DNA of 64,000 nt from positions 682,001 through 746,000 of the forward strand of contig JABFRS010000001.1 in NCBI GenBank assembly GCA_013141055.1. Reading direction: 5' to 3'. The position numbers and the translations under genes are program-made. The notes beneath the pieces are model-generated. The model was not told where the DNA came from. It ran no database searches and saw only the letters and a list, made by a program, of their open reading frames with translations. The DNA comes from Cyclobacteriaceae bacterium (lineage in GTDB: Bacteria > Bacteroidota > Bacteroidia > Cytophagales > Cyclobacteriaceae). Within the stretch, counting starts at the first letter, position 1. Each line of letters opens with the position of its first letter. Of the stretch, positions 28,402 to 37,259 are shown piece by piece.

Positions 28402-29423
28402 CAAAAAAGAAAACATTGGGTATTGATTCCAAGAATCCCAGCGAGAATCACGTGATCCTGGAACTCATCCAATATAATGATAAGGACTACGGCATGCAGG
28501 CTGATATTCCTGTAGATGAATTACTGACGCAGTTTAAATCGGACCACGTCAACTGGATCAATGTGGATGGGCTTCATGACAAGTCTATCGTATCAAAGCT
28601 CGGCGAACATTTTTGTCTCCACTCACTTCTGGTAGAAGATATTCTCAGCGAACACACACCCAAAGCAGAAGAATTTGATGATCATCTTTTCTTCACCATG
28701 AAAATGCTCTACTCCATTAAGAATGGAAAGATAGATTACGAGCAGATAAGTTTCGTTTTAGGAAAGGACTTCCTTCTCTCCTTTCAGGAAAAAGAAGGAG
28801 ATCTGTTTGGACCACTACGGGATCGCATCAAGCATAGCTCAGGACGCGTTCGTACTCGAAAAGCAGACTATTTATTATATCGCCTGATTGATGTCATTGT
28901 TGATAATTACTATTCCGTTCTGGATGCAGTAGGTCAGCAGATCGAAACAGTTGAAGATGATATCTATAAAAATCCGACCGACAAAGAATTTCAAAAGATC
29001 CAGAAAATAAAGAAGGAGTTGATCTATCTGAGGAAGGCCCTTTATCCTTTGCGGGATGCTCTGAGCAAGCTCACGAAAGATGAGTCCGGTTTTATTGACC
29101 AGGCTAATTACCGGTATTTTGCAGATGTCTATGATCATGTGGTCCACCTGATTGACTCGCTGGATACCTATAAAGATCTGACATCAAGTCTTATGGATAT
29201 TCATATCAACACGCAGAACACACGCATGAATGAGGTGATGAAAGTGTTGACCGTGATCTCAACGATATTTATGCCATTGACGTTTATTGCCGGCGTATAC
29301 GGGATGAACTTTGACAATCTCCCGGAACTTCACACCCGCTACGGTTACCCTGCCGTAATGATTTTTATGGCCCTTATTGTTTTTGGTATGATCCGGTATT
29401 TCAAATACAAAAAATGGTTTTAA
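28398..29423 (+). CDS. corA: Magnesium/cobalt transporter CorA
   Basis: The 341-residue protein has a long cytoplasmic domain and two C-terminal membrane helices linked by the loop VYGMNFDNLPEL. The selectivity motif GMN is at residues 302-304. The C-terminus ends in the basic YFKYKKWF. It is translationally coupled to the MscS gene and followed 27 nt later by a cation antiporter gene, a likely ion-homeostasis operon. Confidence 0.95.
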   Translation: MTKKKTLGIDSKNPSENHVILELIQYNDKDYGMQADIPVDELLTQFKSDHVNWINVDGLHDKSIVSKLGEHFCLHSLLVEDILSEHTPKAEEFDDHLFFTMKMLYSIKNGKIDYEQISFVLGKDFLLSFQEKEGDLFGPLRDRIKHSSGRVRTRKADYLLYRLIDVIVDNYYSVLDAVGQQIETVEDDIYKNPTDKEFQKIQKIKKELIYLRKALYPLRDALSKLTKDESGFIDQANYRYFADVYDHVVHLIDSLDTYKDLTSSLMDIHINTQNTRMNEVMKVLTVISTIFMPLTFIAGVYGMNFDNLPELHTRYGYPAVMIFMALIVFGMIRYFKYKKWF

Positions 29424-29450
29424 CTTACTCTCCCCTAACCTCTATAATGC

Positions 29451-30452
29451 ATGGCTTTATCTATACTCCTACTCCTGGTCGGGTTTGCTGTCCTGATCTA
29501 TGGCGCCAATTTCCTTGTGAATGGCGCCTCCTCTGCAGCTAAAAAATACGGCATCTCTAATCTTGCGATTGGCTTAACGGTTGTCGCCTTTGGTACCTCC
29601 ATGCCAGAACTGATCGTCAGTCTCCTTTCAGCGCTGGATGGAAAAAACGATGCCTCTTTCGGTAACGTCATCGGAAGTAACAATTTCAATCTTCTGTTTA
29701 TTCTCGGTATTGCCGGATTGATCTATCCATTGATCGTTCAACGCAATACTGTAAAATTCGAAGTTCCACTGTCTTTGATGGCTGCAGGTCTTTTGTACCT
29801 CATCGTAAATGATTCATTGTGGGGTGATTCTGATGGAAACATTCTAAGCCGTTTCGACAGCATCATGCTATTGTTATTTTTTGTTGCCTTCCTGATCTAC
29901 ATCTATCGCACCATGCGTACGGCGGCTGAGATGGATGAAGGTGAACCTATCAAGATTTACAGCACGCCATTGTCAGTTGGAATGGTGGTACTGGGACTGG
30001 TGATGTTGATCTTTGGCGGACAACTGGTTGTTGATAATGCCATTGAGATTGCTCATTATTTTGGATTAAGCGAAAGACTCATCGGATTGACTATCCTGGC
30101 AGCCGGAACATCATTACCGGAACTTGCAACTTCCTGTGTGGCGGCTTATCGCAAGAATACAGACATCGCGATTGGTAACGTTGTTGGATCCAACATCTTC
30201 AACATCTTCTTCATCCTTGGAATTACCGGCGTTATTCATCCAATCCCCTATAACGATCAAATGAATTTCGACCTTTGGGTTCTTGCTGGATCTACCATAG
30301 TGCTGATGGTCTTCATGTTTACACTGAATACCCGAAAGCTGGATCGTTGGGAAGCTCTTATTTTGCTTGGACTCTACTTCATGTACACGGCCTATCTCGT
30401 ATCAAGTGACACGGGAGTTGCGCCTGTTGCTGCGGCCATCATTACTCCATAA
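29451..30452 (+). CDS. Calcium/sodium antiporter, CaCA family (YrbG-like)
   Basis: The 333-residue protein has about ten membrane helices in two inverted halves. Each half carries an alpha repeat: GTSMPEL with GNVIGSNNFN in the first, GTSLPEL with GNVVGSNIFN in the second. These acidic and polar residues bind the exchanged cations. Its length matches YrbG/CaX-type K-independent exchangers. It ends the mscS-corA-antiporter unit at a strong terminator. Confidence 0.93.
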   Translation: MALSILLLLVGFAVLIYGANFLVNGASSAAKKYGISNLAIGLTVVAFGTSMPELIVSLLSALDGKNDASFGNVIGSNNFNLLFILGIAGLIYPLIVQRNTVKFEVPLSLMAAGLLYLIVNDSLWGDSDGNILSRFDSIMLLLFFVAFLIYIYRTMRTAAEMDEGEPIKIYSTPLSVGMVVLGLVMLIFGGQLVVDNAIEIAHYFGLSERLIGLTILAAGTSLPELATSCVAAYRKNTDIAIGNVVGSNIFNIFFILGITGVIHPIPYNDQMNFDLWVLAGSTIVLMVFMFTLNTRKLDRWEALILLGLYFMYTAYLVSSDTGVAPVAAAIITP

Positions 30453-30456
30453 CAAA

Positions 30457-30488
30457 GAAGAGGCTCTCCATTTCCGGAGAGCCTCTTC
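30457..30488. terminator. Bidirectional intrinsic terminator
   Basis: A perfect 13-bp stem, GAAGAGGCTCTCC with GGAGAGCCTCTTC, surrounds a 6-nt loop. It is followed by ATTTT and preceded by an A-rich run, and lies between convergent genes (antiporter and coiled-coil lipoprotein). Confidence 0.88.
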
Positions 30489-30510
30489 ATTTTAGAAGTG
30501 ACTTTATTGA

Positions 30511-31257
30511 TTAGTTCACCTTCTTCTCAAGTTCGTCGATTCTGGCCTGAGCCTTATCGTTACCCAATGAAAGGGCTTTCTTGTAAAGTTCGATTGCCTC
30601 TTTGTAAGTATCTTTCTTCTTGCGGGGAGCTAATTTTGTACGGTTAGCAGCTTCTTCTACCGCCTGACCACGGGCAAAGTAAGAATCTGATTCACTCATC
30701 TTGCTCTGGATCATCAACTCCTGAATCTTAGCTTCGATCAAAGCAAGCTCCTGAGTTTTAGTTTCAATTTGAGCAGACTTGTCATTTAATTCAGCTTCCT
30801 GAAGGTCGATGGTGATCTTCATGTTCTCATTCTGAGTGCCGAGTTCCTGAACTTTAGTTTGCAATAAAGCGATCTCGTTGTTTTTTGTCTCAAGATCTGC
30901 TTTCAGCTTCTTCACTGTTGCAGCGAAAGCATTAGCATTAGACTTGGATTTTTTAAGAGACTTCTCAAGGTCACCAATCTTGGATTGAGTTTCCTTAACG
31001 TAGTTATTGAGGTCCTTCATACGTGAAGTGTAGGCAGCATAAGTAGTACCTTCCACCATGTTTACACGAAGTACCTGACGGCTGGCGTCAATGGAATCCA
31101 TCAATGTTCCTACTTCCTGCAACGTTTGCGACATTTGCTGACTTACCTGCAACTCATTTTGAAGTGAGTCGAGCTGGCTTTTCATTTTTTCCTTCTCAGC
31201 AGTATCGCAGCTTGCGAAAAATGCACCTATTGTTACTACAATCAATAATTTCTTCAT
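30511..31257 (-). CDS. Coiled-coil lipoprotein
   Basis: The 248-residue protein has a lipoprotein signal ending FFASCDTAEK. It is followed by a near-continuous heptad coiled coil to about residue 190 and a short TPR-like helical end (EAIELYKKALSLGNDKAQARI). The start at 31257 is preferred over one at 31281 because it begins the signal peptide and because a TAnnTTTG promoter overlaps the upstream codon. The coiled coil suggests a structural role at the cell envelope. No specific family is assigned. Confidence 0.78.
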   Translation of the reverse strand: MKKLLIVVTIGAFFASCDTAEKEKMKSQLDSLQNELQVSQQMSQTLQEVGTLMDSIDASRQVLRVNMVEGTTYAAYTSRMKDLNNYVKETQSKIGDLEKSLKKSKSNANAFAATVKKLKADLETKNNEIALLQTKVQELGTQNENMKITIDLQEAELNDKSAQIETKTQELALIEAKIQELMIQSKMSESDSYFARGQAVEEAANRTKLAPRKKKDTYKEAIELYKKALSLGNDKAQARIDELEKKVN

Positions 31258-31278
31258 AAGATTTTGGTTTGATGGGCG

Positions 31279-31286
31279 CAAAAATA
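31279..31286 (-). promoter_or_regulatory. Bacteroidota -7 promoter box (TATTTTTG)
   Basis: On the minus strand, TATTTTTG matches TAnnTTTG exactly, with a TTTA element about 17 nt upstream as a possible -33. It lies 22 nt before the ATG of the coiled-coil lipoprotein. Confidence 0.6.
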
Positions 31287-31360
31287 CAATCGTTTACCCC
31301 GAGTAAAGCTACGACCCTAAATTATTTTTAGATGAATCAACAAAATCTTCGATAATGGCA

Positions 31361-31368
31361 TAAATTTG
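31361..31368 (+). promoter_or_regulatory. Bacteroidota -7 promoter box (TAAATTTG)
   Basis: TAAATTTG matches TAnnTTTG exactly and lies 30 nt before the ATG of the NADH dehydrogenase gene at 31399. It overlaps a possible TTG start at 31366, which it therefore argues against. No -33 element is clear. Confidence 0.55.
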
Positions 31369-31398
31369 ACCCGGTTTTCAGGATTTTACCAGCTCTTA

Positions 31399-32700
31399 AT
31401 GCCCAAATCGATTATCACGCAGACGCGTATTGCAGACCTGGGCGAGCCTCGTATCATCGTTATTGGTGGTGGTTTTGGTGGCCTTGAAGTAGTTCGGAAT
31501 CTCAAACATCTCAAAGCTCAAGTCGTATTATTTGATCGTTACAATCATCATACTTTCCAACCCTTGTTGTATCAGGTTGCAACTTCCGGTTTGGAAACCA
31601 GTGCAATTGTCTTCCCCCTCCGGAAAAGATTTTCTTACAGACCCAATTTTTATTTCAGGCTTGGTGAAGTAACTCAGATCAATCCTGCTGAAAATTCCAT
31701 CGAGACATCGATTGGAAAAGCAACCTATGATTATTTAGTAATTGCTTCCGGTGCGACAACAAATTTCTATGGCATGAAAGACATCGAACAAAACGCGATG
31801 TCAATGAAGACCATCGAGGATGCCATTCATCTCCGGAATAAAGTTCTCCGCAACATGGAGCATGCTCTTCTCAGCGATGATCAGGAAATTGTAAACAGCC
31901 TGATGGATTATGTGATCGTGGGAGGTGGACCTACTGGAGTAGAATTAGCCGGTGCCCTTTCAGAACTTAAAAAAAATGTCTTTCCAAAAGATTATAAGGA
32001 GCTAGACATGACCAAGATGGATATCCATCTGGTAGAATCCGGTGAAAGATTATTAGGTGGGATGTCTGAGAAGTCATCCGAAAAGGCTCTCCAGTATCTT
32101 ACGGAGATGGGAGTCAAAGTTCATTTGAACGTTGCTGTAAAATCCTATGATGGATATGAAGCGTTGCTGAGCACAGGAGAAAAACTTATTTCCCGTACCG
32201 TTCTTTGGGCGGCAGGCATTAAAGGCAATCCTATTGAAGGACTTAAACCAGAGAACATCGTAAAGGGCAATCGACTATCGGTTGATGCATTTAATCGTGT
32301 TAAGGGTTTTGAAAATGTTTTCGCCATAGGTGATGTGGCGTTAATGGATGGTGACGTGGATTTTCCTAAAGGACATCCCCAGATGGCACCGCCTGCCATG
32401 CAGCAGGGAAAATTAGTTGCAGAAAACATTGCGCGGATGGTTGCGAAACAGCCCATCAAGCCATTCAAATATTTCGACAAGGGAAGCATGGCGACTGTAG
32501 GAAGAAACAGGGCCGTTGTAGATACAAAAGTTTTCAAAACCCAGGGATTCATTGCTTGGTACATCTGGATGTTTGTTCATTTGATGTCGATCACAGGGTT
32601 TCGAAATAAAGTATTTACCTTCCTGAGCTGGTTATGGAGTTATATCTCTTTCGACCGGAGCAATCGATTGATTATCGGAAGGCCGAAGGAGGAGATTTAA
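31399..32700 (+). CDS. ndh: Type II NADH:quinone oxidoreductase
   Basis: NDH-2 passes electrons from NADH to quinone without pumping protons. The 433-residue flavoprotein has the FAD-binding motif IGGGFGGLE (near residue 22), the NAD-binding motif VGGGPTGVELAGAL in the middle, and the FAIGDVA segment with a following QMAPPAMQQG that contacts FAD and quinone. The C-terminal amphipathic region (WMFVHLMSITGF) would attach it to the membrane. The ATG at 31399 is chosen over a TTG at 31366. A potassium transporter gene follows 7 nt later. Confidence 0.92.
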   Translation: MPKSIITQTRIADLGEPRIIVIGGGFGGLEVVRNLKHLKAQVVLFDRYNHHTFQPLLYQVATSGLETSAIVFPLRKRFSYRPNFYFRLGEVTQINPAENSIETSIGKATYDYLVIASGATTNFYGMKDIEQNAMSMKTIEDAIHLRNKVLRNMEHALLSDDQEIVNSLMDYVIVGGGPTGVELAGALSELKKNVFPKDYKELDMTKMDIHLVESGERLLGGMSEKSSEKALQYLTEMGVKVHLNVAVKSYDGYEALLSTGEKLISRTVLWAAGIKGNPIEGLKPENIVKGNRLSVDAFNRVKGFENVFAIGDVALMDGDVDFPKGHPQMAPPAMQQGKLVAENIARMVAKQPIKPFKYFDKGSMATVGRNRAVVDTKVFKTQGFIAWYIWMFVHLMSITGFRNKVFTFLSWLWSYISFDRSNRLIIGRPKEEI

Positions 32701-32707
32701 TCAAAGT

Positions 32708-34702
32708 ATGGAAGGTTCAAAAGATCTTAGCAAGTATCAGCTTTCAGCTGCCGGTGTCCTGGTATCACTAGGGATCATTTATGGTGACATCGGTACCTCT
32801 CCCCTTTATGTTTTTCGCGCGATCATTGATGCGAAAGTAATTACAGAAGAGCTGGTGATCGGTGGAGCTTCCTGCGTCTTCTGGACCCTGGCGCTCGTCA
32901 CCACTATTAAATATGTGTATCTCGCTCTCAATGCAGATAACAAAGGTGAAGGTGGAATTTTTGCTCTCTACGCATTAGTAAGAAAGTATAAAGCAGGTTG
33001 GGTAATCTTTCCAGCAATCATTGGTTGTGCAGCTATCATTGCGGATGGATTTATTACGCCCGCGTTCAGTATATCAGCTGCTGTAGAAGGTCTTACGATT
33101 GACTATCCAAACATTCCTACAGTTCCGATCGTCATCGGGATCCTGATATTACTTTTCTTTTTCCAGCAATTCGGAACCAATGTTGTTGGCGCCATCTTCG
33201 GACCGATCATGACGGTATGGTTTATCTTTATCGGCATCTTCGGAGCGATCCAGCTTTCGCAAAATCTTACAGTACTAAAAGCAATCAATCCTTATTACGC
33301 TTTCAATCTTTTGGTCCAATACCCGGGAGGATTCTGGATCCTTGGAGGAGTATTTTTATGTACTACAGGAGCGGAAGCCATGTACTCTGACCTGGGTCAC
33401 TGCGGAAAAAACAACATCCGTGTTGGCTGGGTGTTTGTGGTAGGTTGCTTGCTGTTAAATTATTTCGGACAAGCTGCATGGTTGTTGACGCAGGAAGGAA
33501 CTTATCTCAATGATAGAATTCCTTTTTACTCCATCATTCCTGAGGCATTGCTGATCTTTAGTATCGTCATAGCAACAGCAGCCGCCATCATTGCAAGTCA
33601 GGCATTGATCTCAGGTACATTCACGCTTGTGAATGAAGCCATGAAACTAAAGCTATGGCCGAGTACGCGTGTGCGCTATCCAAGCAAGATGAAGGGTCAG
33701 ATCTACCTGCCCGCTATCAACTGGGTATTGCTGGCCGGAACGATCATCGTGGTGTTGTATTTCAAACGATCCGTCCACATGGAAGGAGCTTACGGACTTG
33801 CGATCACCATTGATATGCTGATGACCACAACACTTCTGGTCTACTATTTCACGATGGTGAAGAAGTCAAGACTCCGGTCAACCATGCTTGCGGTGATCTT
33901 CTTCTCAATTGAAGGAATGTTCCTGATCTCCAATCTTGATAAGTTCCCGCATGGAGGATGGTTTACATTTGCCATCGCATCCATCTTCTTCATTGTGATG
34001 TTCATTTTGCTCAAGGCACGAAATCTCCGCGATCGGCATACAGAATTCGTTGACTTAAAACATTACGTTCCCCTGATTCAGGATCTTCAGAAAGATACTT
34101 CCATTCCGAAGGAGGCTACCAACCTTGTATTCATGGCGGTTGCCGATAGTAAACGATACATTGATTCAAATATCATTTATTCAATTTTCAAGAAGCGTCC
34201 CAAGCGGGCAGACGTATACTGGTTTCTTCATGTGGATACCGTCGATAGTCCTTATACCTCCAAGTATTCCGTTGATACTGTCGTTCCACGAAAGTGTTTC
34301 TTTGTCAGAATTAAACTTGGATTCAAGTCAGATCACCGTGTGAATCTTTTGTTCAACAAGATTCTTCATGATATGGCGGAGACCGGAGAAATTGATCTCA
34401 TTAGTCATTACGAATCTTTGCAGAAGCATAGCATGCCGGCCGATTTTAAATTCATCATGCTTCATTCACTTGCTTCTGTCGACAGCGAGACGACATCCTT
34501 TGATAATTTAATCATACAGGGATATCGTTTCATCAAGCGACACAGCCTTTCTACGGAACAGATGTACGGCCTTGAACTTGCTAATGTGGAATTGGAAACC
34601 GTTCCTATTATGGTTGGACCTGTTGCCAAGGTCAGGATCAAGCGAGAAAAAGAAGAAGCTGAACGCGAAAAGGAAATCCGTTATTTCAACAGTAATCAAT
34701 GA
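32708..34702 (+). CDS. kup: KUP-type potassium uptake protein
   Basis: The 664-residue protein has about twelve membrane helices. It opens with the KUP signature LGIIYGDIGTSPLYV and includes DNKGEGGIFALYAL and GAEAMYSDLGHCG, all conserved in KUP/HAK/KT potassium transporters. The soluble C-terminal domain (about 450-664) is present and ends in a charged helix rich in Glu/Lys. It lies 7 nt after ndh. A 6-bp hairpin (34710-34725) follows the stop but has no T-run. Confidence 0.93.
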   Translation: MEGSKDLSKYQLSAAGVLVSLGIIYGDIGTSPLYVFRAIIDAKVITEELVIGGASCVFWTLALVTTIKYVYLALNADNKGEGGIFALYALVRKYKAGWVIFPAIIGCAAIIADGFITPAFSISAAVEGLTIDYPNIPTVPIVIGILILLFFFQQFGTNVVGAIFGPIMTVWFIFIGIFGAIQLSQNLTVLKAINPYYAFNLLVQYPGGFWILGGVFLCTTGAEAMYSDLGHCGKNNIRVGWVFVVGCLLLNYFGQAAWLLTQEGTYLNDRIPFYSIIPEALLIFSIVIATAAAIIASQALISGTFTLVNEAMKLKLWPSTRVRYPSKMKGQIYLPAINWVLLAGTIIVVLYFKRSVHMEGAYGLAITIDMLMTTTLLVYYFTMVKKSRLRSTMLAVIFFSIEGMFLISNLDKFPHGGWFTFAIASIFFIVMFILLKARNLRDRHTEFVDLKHYVPLIQDLQKDTSIPKEATNLVFMAVADSKRYIDSNIIYSIFKKRPKRADVYWFLHVDTVDSPYTSKYSVDTVVPRKCFFVRIKLGFKSDHRVNLLFNKILHDMAETGEIDLISHYESLQKHSMPADFKFIMLHSLASVDSETTSFDNLIIQGYRFIKRHSLSTEQMYGLELANVELETVPIMVGPVAKVRIKREKEEAEREKEIRYFNSNQ

Positions 34703-34792
34703 CCGATTCTGGACGCTTACGTCCATTTACGCCCAAGGAAAAGAAGTATATAGCGGGCAATCATTGAAATTCTAACTTTTTATAATGGCATT

Positions 34793-34817
34793 GATTTGGA
34801 ATAGAGAATCCAAAATC
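34793..34817. promoter_or_regulatory. Imperfect inverted repeat before first permease
   Basis: GATTTGGA (34793-34800) and TCCAAAATC (34809-34817) pair with one bulged base around an 8-bp spacer. The left arm overlaps a promoter-like TTGATTTG, and the right arm ends 7 nt before the permease ATG. It could be an operator or an RNA hairpin at the start site. Confidence 0.3.
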
Positions 34818-34824
34818 GAATGCT

Positions 34825-37254
34825 ATGCTTTTCAATTACCTGAAAATTGCTTTCCGGAATCTCTCCCGAAATAAAGTATATTCTCTTATCAACATCTTAG
34901 GCCTTTCACTCGGAATTGGATGCTGTCTGATGTTATCCCTTTACATCCAGGATGAGATGAGTTATGACAAGCATCAGAAACGTCTGCCGGATCTTTACAG
35001 GATCATTACTGAATTTGAAATTGAACAGGGTTTCAATGAAATGACTTCTACCTCTCCTCCTATTGCAATGAGCATGCGCAATGAAATTCCGGAGGTTGAG
35101 TCAGCGGTTCGTATCATCAATCCTCCCGGAGTATCACGAAACCTGATCAAGTATGAAGACAAGATGTTTTATGAAACGAATGGCTTTATAGCGGACTCTA
35201 CATTATTTGAAGTTTTCACGTATAATCTTTTACAAGGCAATTCCAGAAACGCGCTGGCAGAAGCAAACTCCGTTGTTATTTCTGAAGAGCTGGCACATAA
35301 ACTTTTTGGCGATGGAATGGCCTTGGATAAAGTCATCAATATCAGTCAAGGTAGAGAAGCTACAGATTTTAAGATCACGGGAGTATTCCGCGAAGAGGGA
35401 AAGAGTTTTTTGAAAGCCAACTTTTTTACATCTATGACTACTGCGGTGGGGATGGCTGAATATCTGACAAGTGATGAGGCGGAGGGTGAATGGGTAGGTC
35501 AGAACTTTGTTCCTTCCTATCTGAAACTTATTCCCGGACACAACAAAGATGAAGTTATAAAAAAGATGAATGCAGTGTTGATGAAGCATGCTGCTGATGA
35601 CCTCAAGGCAATGGGGAGAAAGAAGTCGCTTCGTCTTGAACCCGTTGGAGACATTTACCTTCGATCAGGTATTAACCAAAGTCCGCGCATCACCTATCTC
35701 TACATCATCGCTACGATTGCTGTTTTCATTCTATTGATCGCATGCATCAATTTCATGAATCTTTCAACTGCAAAAGCGACAAGACGTGCTGCCGAAATTG
35801 GAATTCGTAAAGTAATGGGTGCTGTAAGAGGCTCCTTAATCAGACAAATTCTGGGAGAGGCTATGATCATTGTGTTGATCTCCATACTCATAAGTATCAT
35901 TCTCGTTCAGGCAGGCCTTCCCTTATTCAATGAGTTAACAGGGAAATCCATTTCGTTTTCAACACAGAATATTATGTTCTTCATTTTCGCTCTAAGCGGA
36001 ATTGCGATTGTTACGGGGGTTGTTGCCGGAAGTTATCCAGCATTTTATCTATCTGGTTTTCAGCCAGCCGAAGTGTTGAAAGGAAAATTCAAGATGAGCA
36101 ATTCTTCCGGATGGCTCAGGAGATCACTGGTCGTATTTCAGTTTATGATCGCCATTACGTTGGTATGCAGCATGTTGATCATTTCAGATCAGCTGACCTT
36201 TATGCAAAATGAAGACCTTGGTTTTGATTCACATGCCAAAATTGTTTTACCCTTAAGGACAGACAATGCTCGTCAAAGCTATGATGAACTACTTCATGAG
36301 CTTCAGAAACAAAGTTCAATAAAACAGGTTGCCGGAACGGATTATATACCGGGCTCTCCTATCTGGAGTGATTCTTTCTTTTTTCCAGATGGAGGACAGA
36401 ATGAAACGGCTGTTGACATCAGAAGAGTACAGGTAGATCATGGATATACCGAATTGATGAATATAAAGCTTATTGCCGGACGTTCATTTGGGGACAACCG
36501 AAAACCTGAAAGTGATTACAAAATCATGATCAACAGGGTGGCTGCGGAAAATCTTGGCTTTAATCCTCAGGAAGCCGTCGGTCAGTTTATCAATAATGAC
36601 TGGCATGGAGATAAAACAAGGTGGGAAATCATCGGTGTTATTGAAAATTACCATCATACAGATTTAAAAGAAAAAATATTTCCAACGCTGTTCCAAATGG
36701 CTGATACTACTATTCAGTATCAATTTATGATTGCCAATGTACAAACTGGAAATTTCAACGAAACCCTTTCTGCCATTGAAAAGACGTGGAAAGAGCAGGT
36801 TTCAGATACACCTTTTGAATACACCTTTCTTGATGAAAACATCACCAGACAATATGATGAAGATCGTCGAATATCCAGGATCATCAGCAGCTTCACTTTG
36901 ATTGCCATGCTTATCTCCTGCCTTGGCCTGTATGGATTATCATCTTATATGGCTGAACGTCGCTTCAAAGAAATTGGAATCCGCAAAGTTATGGGAGCAA
37001 ACATTAATCAGATTGTAGGAATGATGTCAAAAGAATTTCTAAAACTCGTATTGATCGCTTTTATCATTTCCGTGCCACTGGCATGGTATGCAATGAATCA
37101 GTGGTTGGAGGGTTTTGCCTATAAGATTCCAATCAATCCATTACTGTTTGTGTGGGCGGGCTTTGCAGCATTAATGATCGCCCTGGTTACAGTGAGTTTT
37201 GAATCAATCAAGGCAGCTATCGTCAATCCTGTCAAATCTTTGCGAAACGAATAA
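34825..37254 (+). CDS. Duplicated FtsX/MacB-type ABC permease (orphan), copy 1
   Basis: The 809-residue protein is built as two MacB_PCD-FtsX units. It has an N-terminal helix (about 20-42), a first periplasmic core domain, an FtsX domain with three helices (about 285-410; LSTAKATRRAAEIGIRKVMGA), a mid-protein helix (VVFQFMIAITLVCSML), a second periplasmic domain, and a C-terminal FtsX domain (about 680-800; ERRFKEIGIRKVMGANINQIV). It ends with VKSLRNE. Relatives of the MacB/LolE type export or extract envelope substrates using a partner ATPase, but none is encoded here. It is the first of three permease genes that are probably co-transcribed. Confidence 0.9.
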   Translation: MLFNYLKIAFRNLSRNKVYSLINILGLSLGIGCCLMLSLYIQDEMSYDKHQKRLPDLYRIITEFEIEQGFNEMTSTSPPIAMSMRNEIPEVESAVRIINPPGVSRNLIKYEDKMFYETNGFIADSTLFEVFTYNLLQGNSRNALAEANSVVISEELAHKLFGDGMALDKVINISQGREATDFKITGVFREEGKSFLKANFFTSMTTAVGMAEYLTSDEAEGEWVGQNFVPSYLKLIPGHNKDEVIKKMNAVLMKHAADDLKAMGRKKSLRLEPVGDIYLRSGINQSPRITYLYIIATIAVFILLIACINFMNLSTAKATRRAAEIGIRKVMGAVRGSLIRQILGEAMIIVLISILISIILVQAGLPLFNELTGKSISFSTQNIMFFIFALSGIAIVTGVVAGSYPAFYLSGFQPAEVLKGKFKMSNSSGWLRRSLVVFQFMIAITLVCSMLIISDQLTFMQNEDLGFDSHAKIVLPLRTDNARQSYDELLHELQKQSSIKQVAGTDYIPGSPIWSDSFFFPDGGQNETAVDIRRVQVDHGYTELMNIKLIAGRSFGDNRKPESDYKIMINRVAAENLGFNPQEAVGQFINNDWHGDKTRWEIIGVIENYHHTDLKEKIFPTLFQMADTTIQYQFMIANVQTGNFNETLSAIEKTWKEQVSDTPFEYTFLDENITRQYDEDRRISRIISSFTLIAMLISCLGLYGLSSYMAERRFKEIGIRKVMGANINQIVGMMSKEFLKLVLIAFIISVPLAWYAMNQWLEGFAYKIPINPLLFVWAGFAALMIALVTVSFESIKAAIVNPVKSLRNE

Positions 37255-37259
37255 AAACT

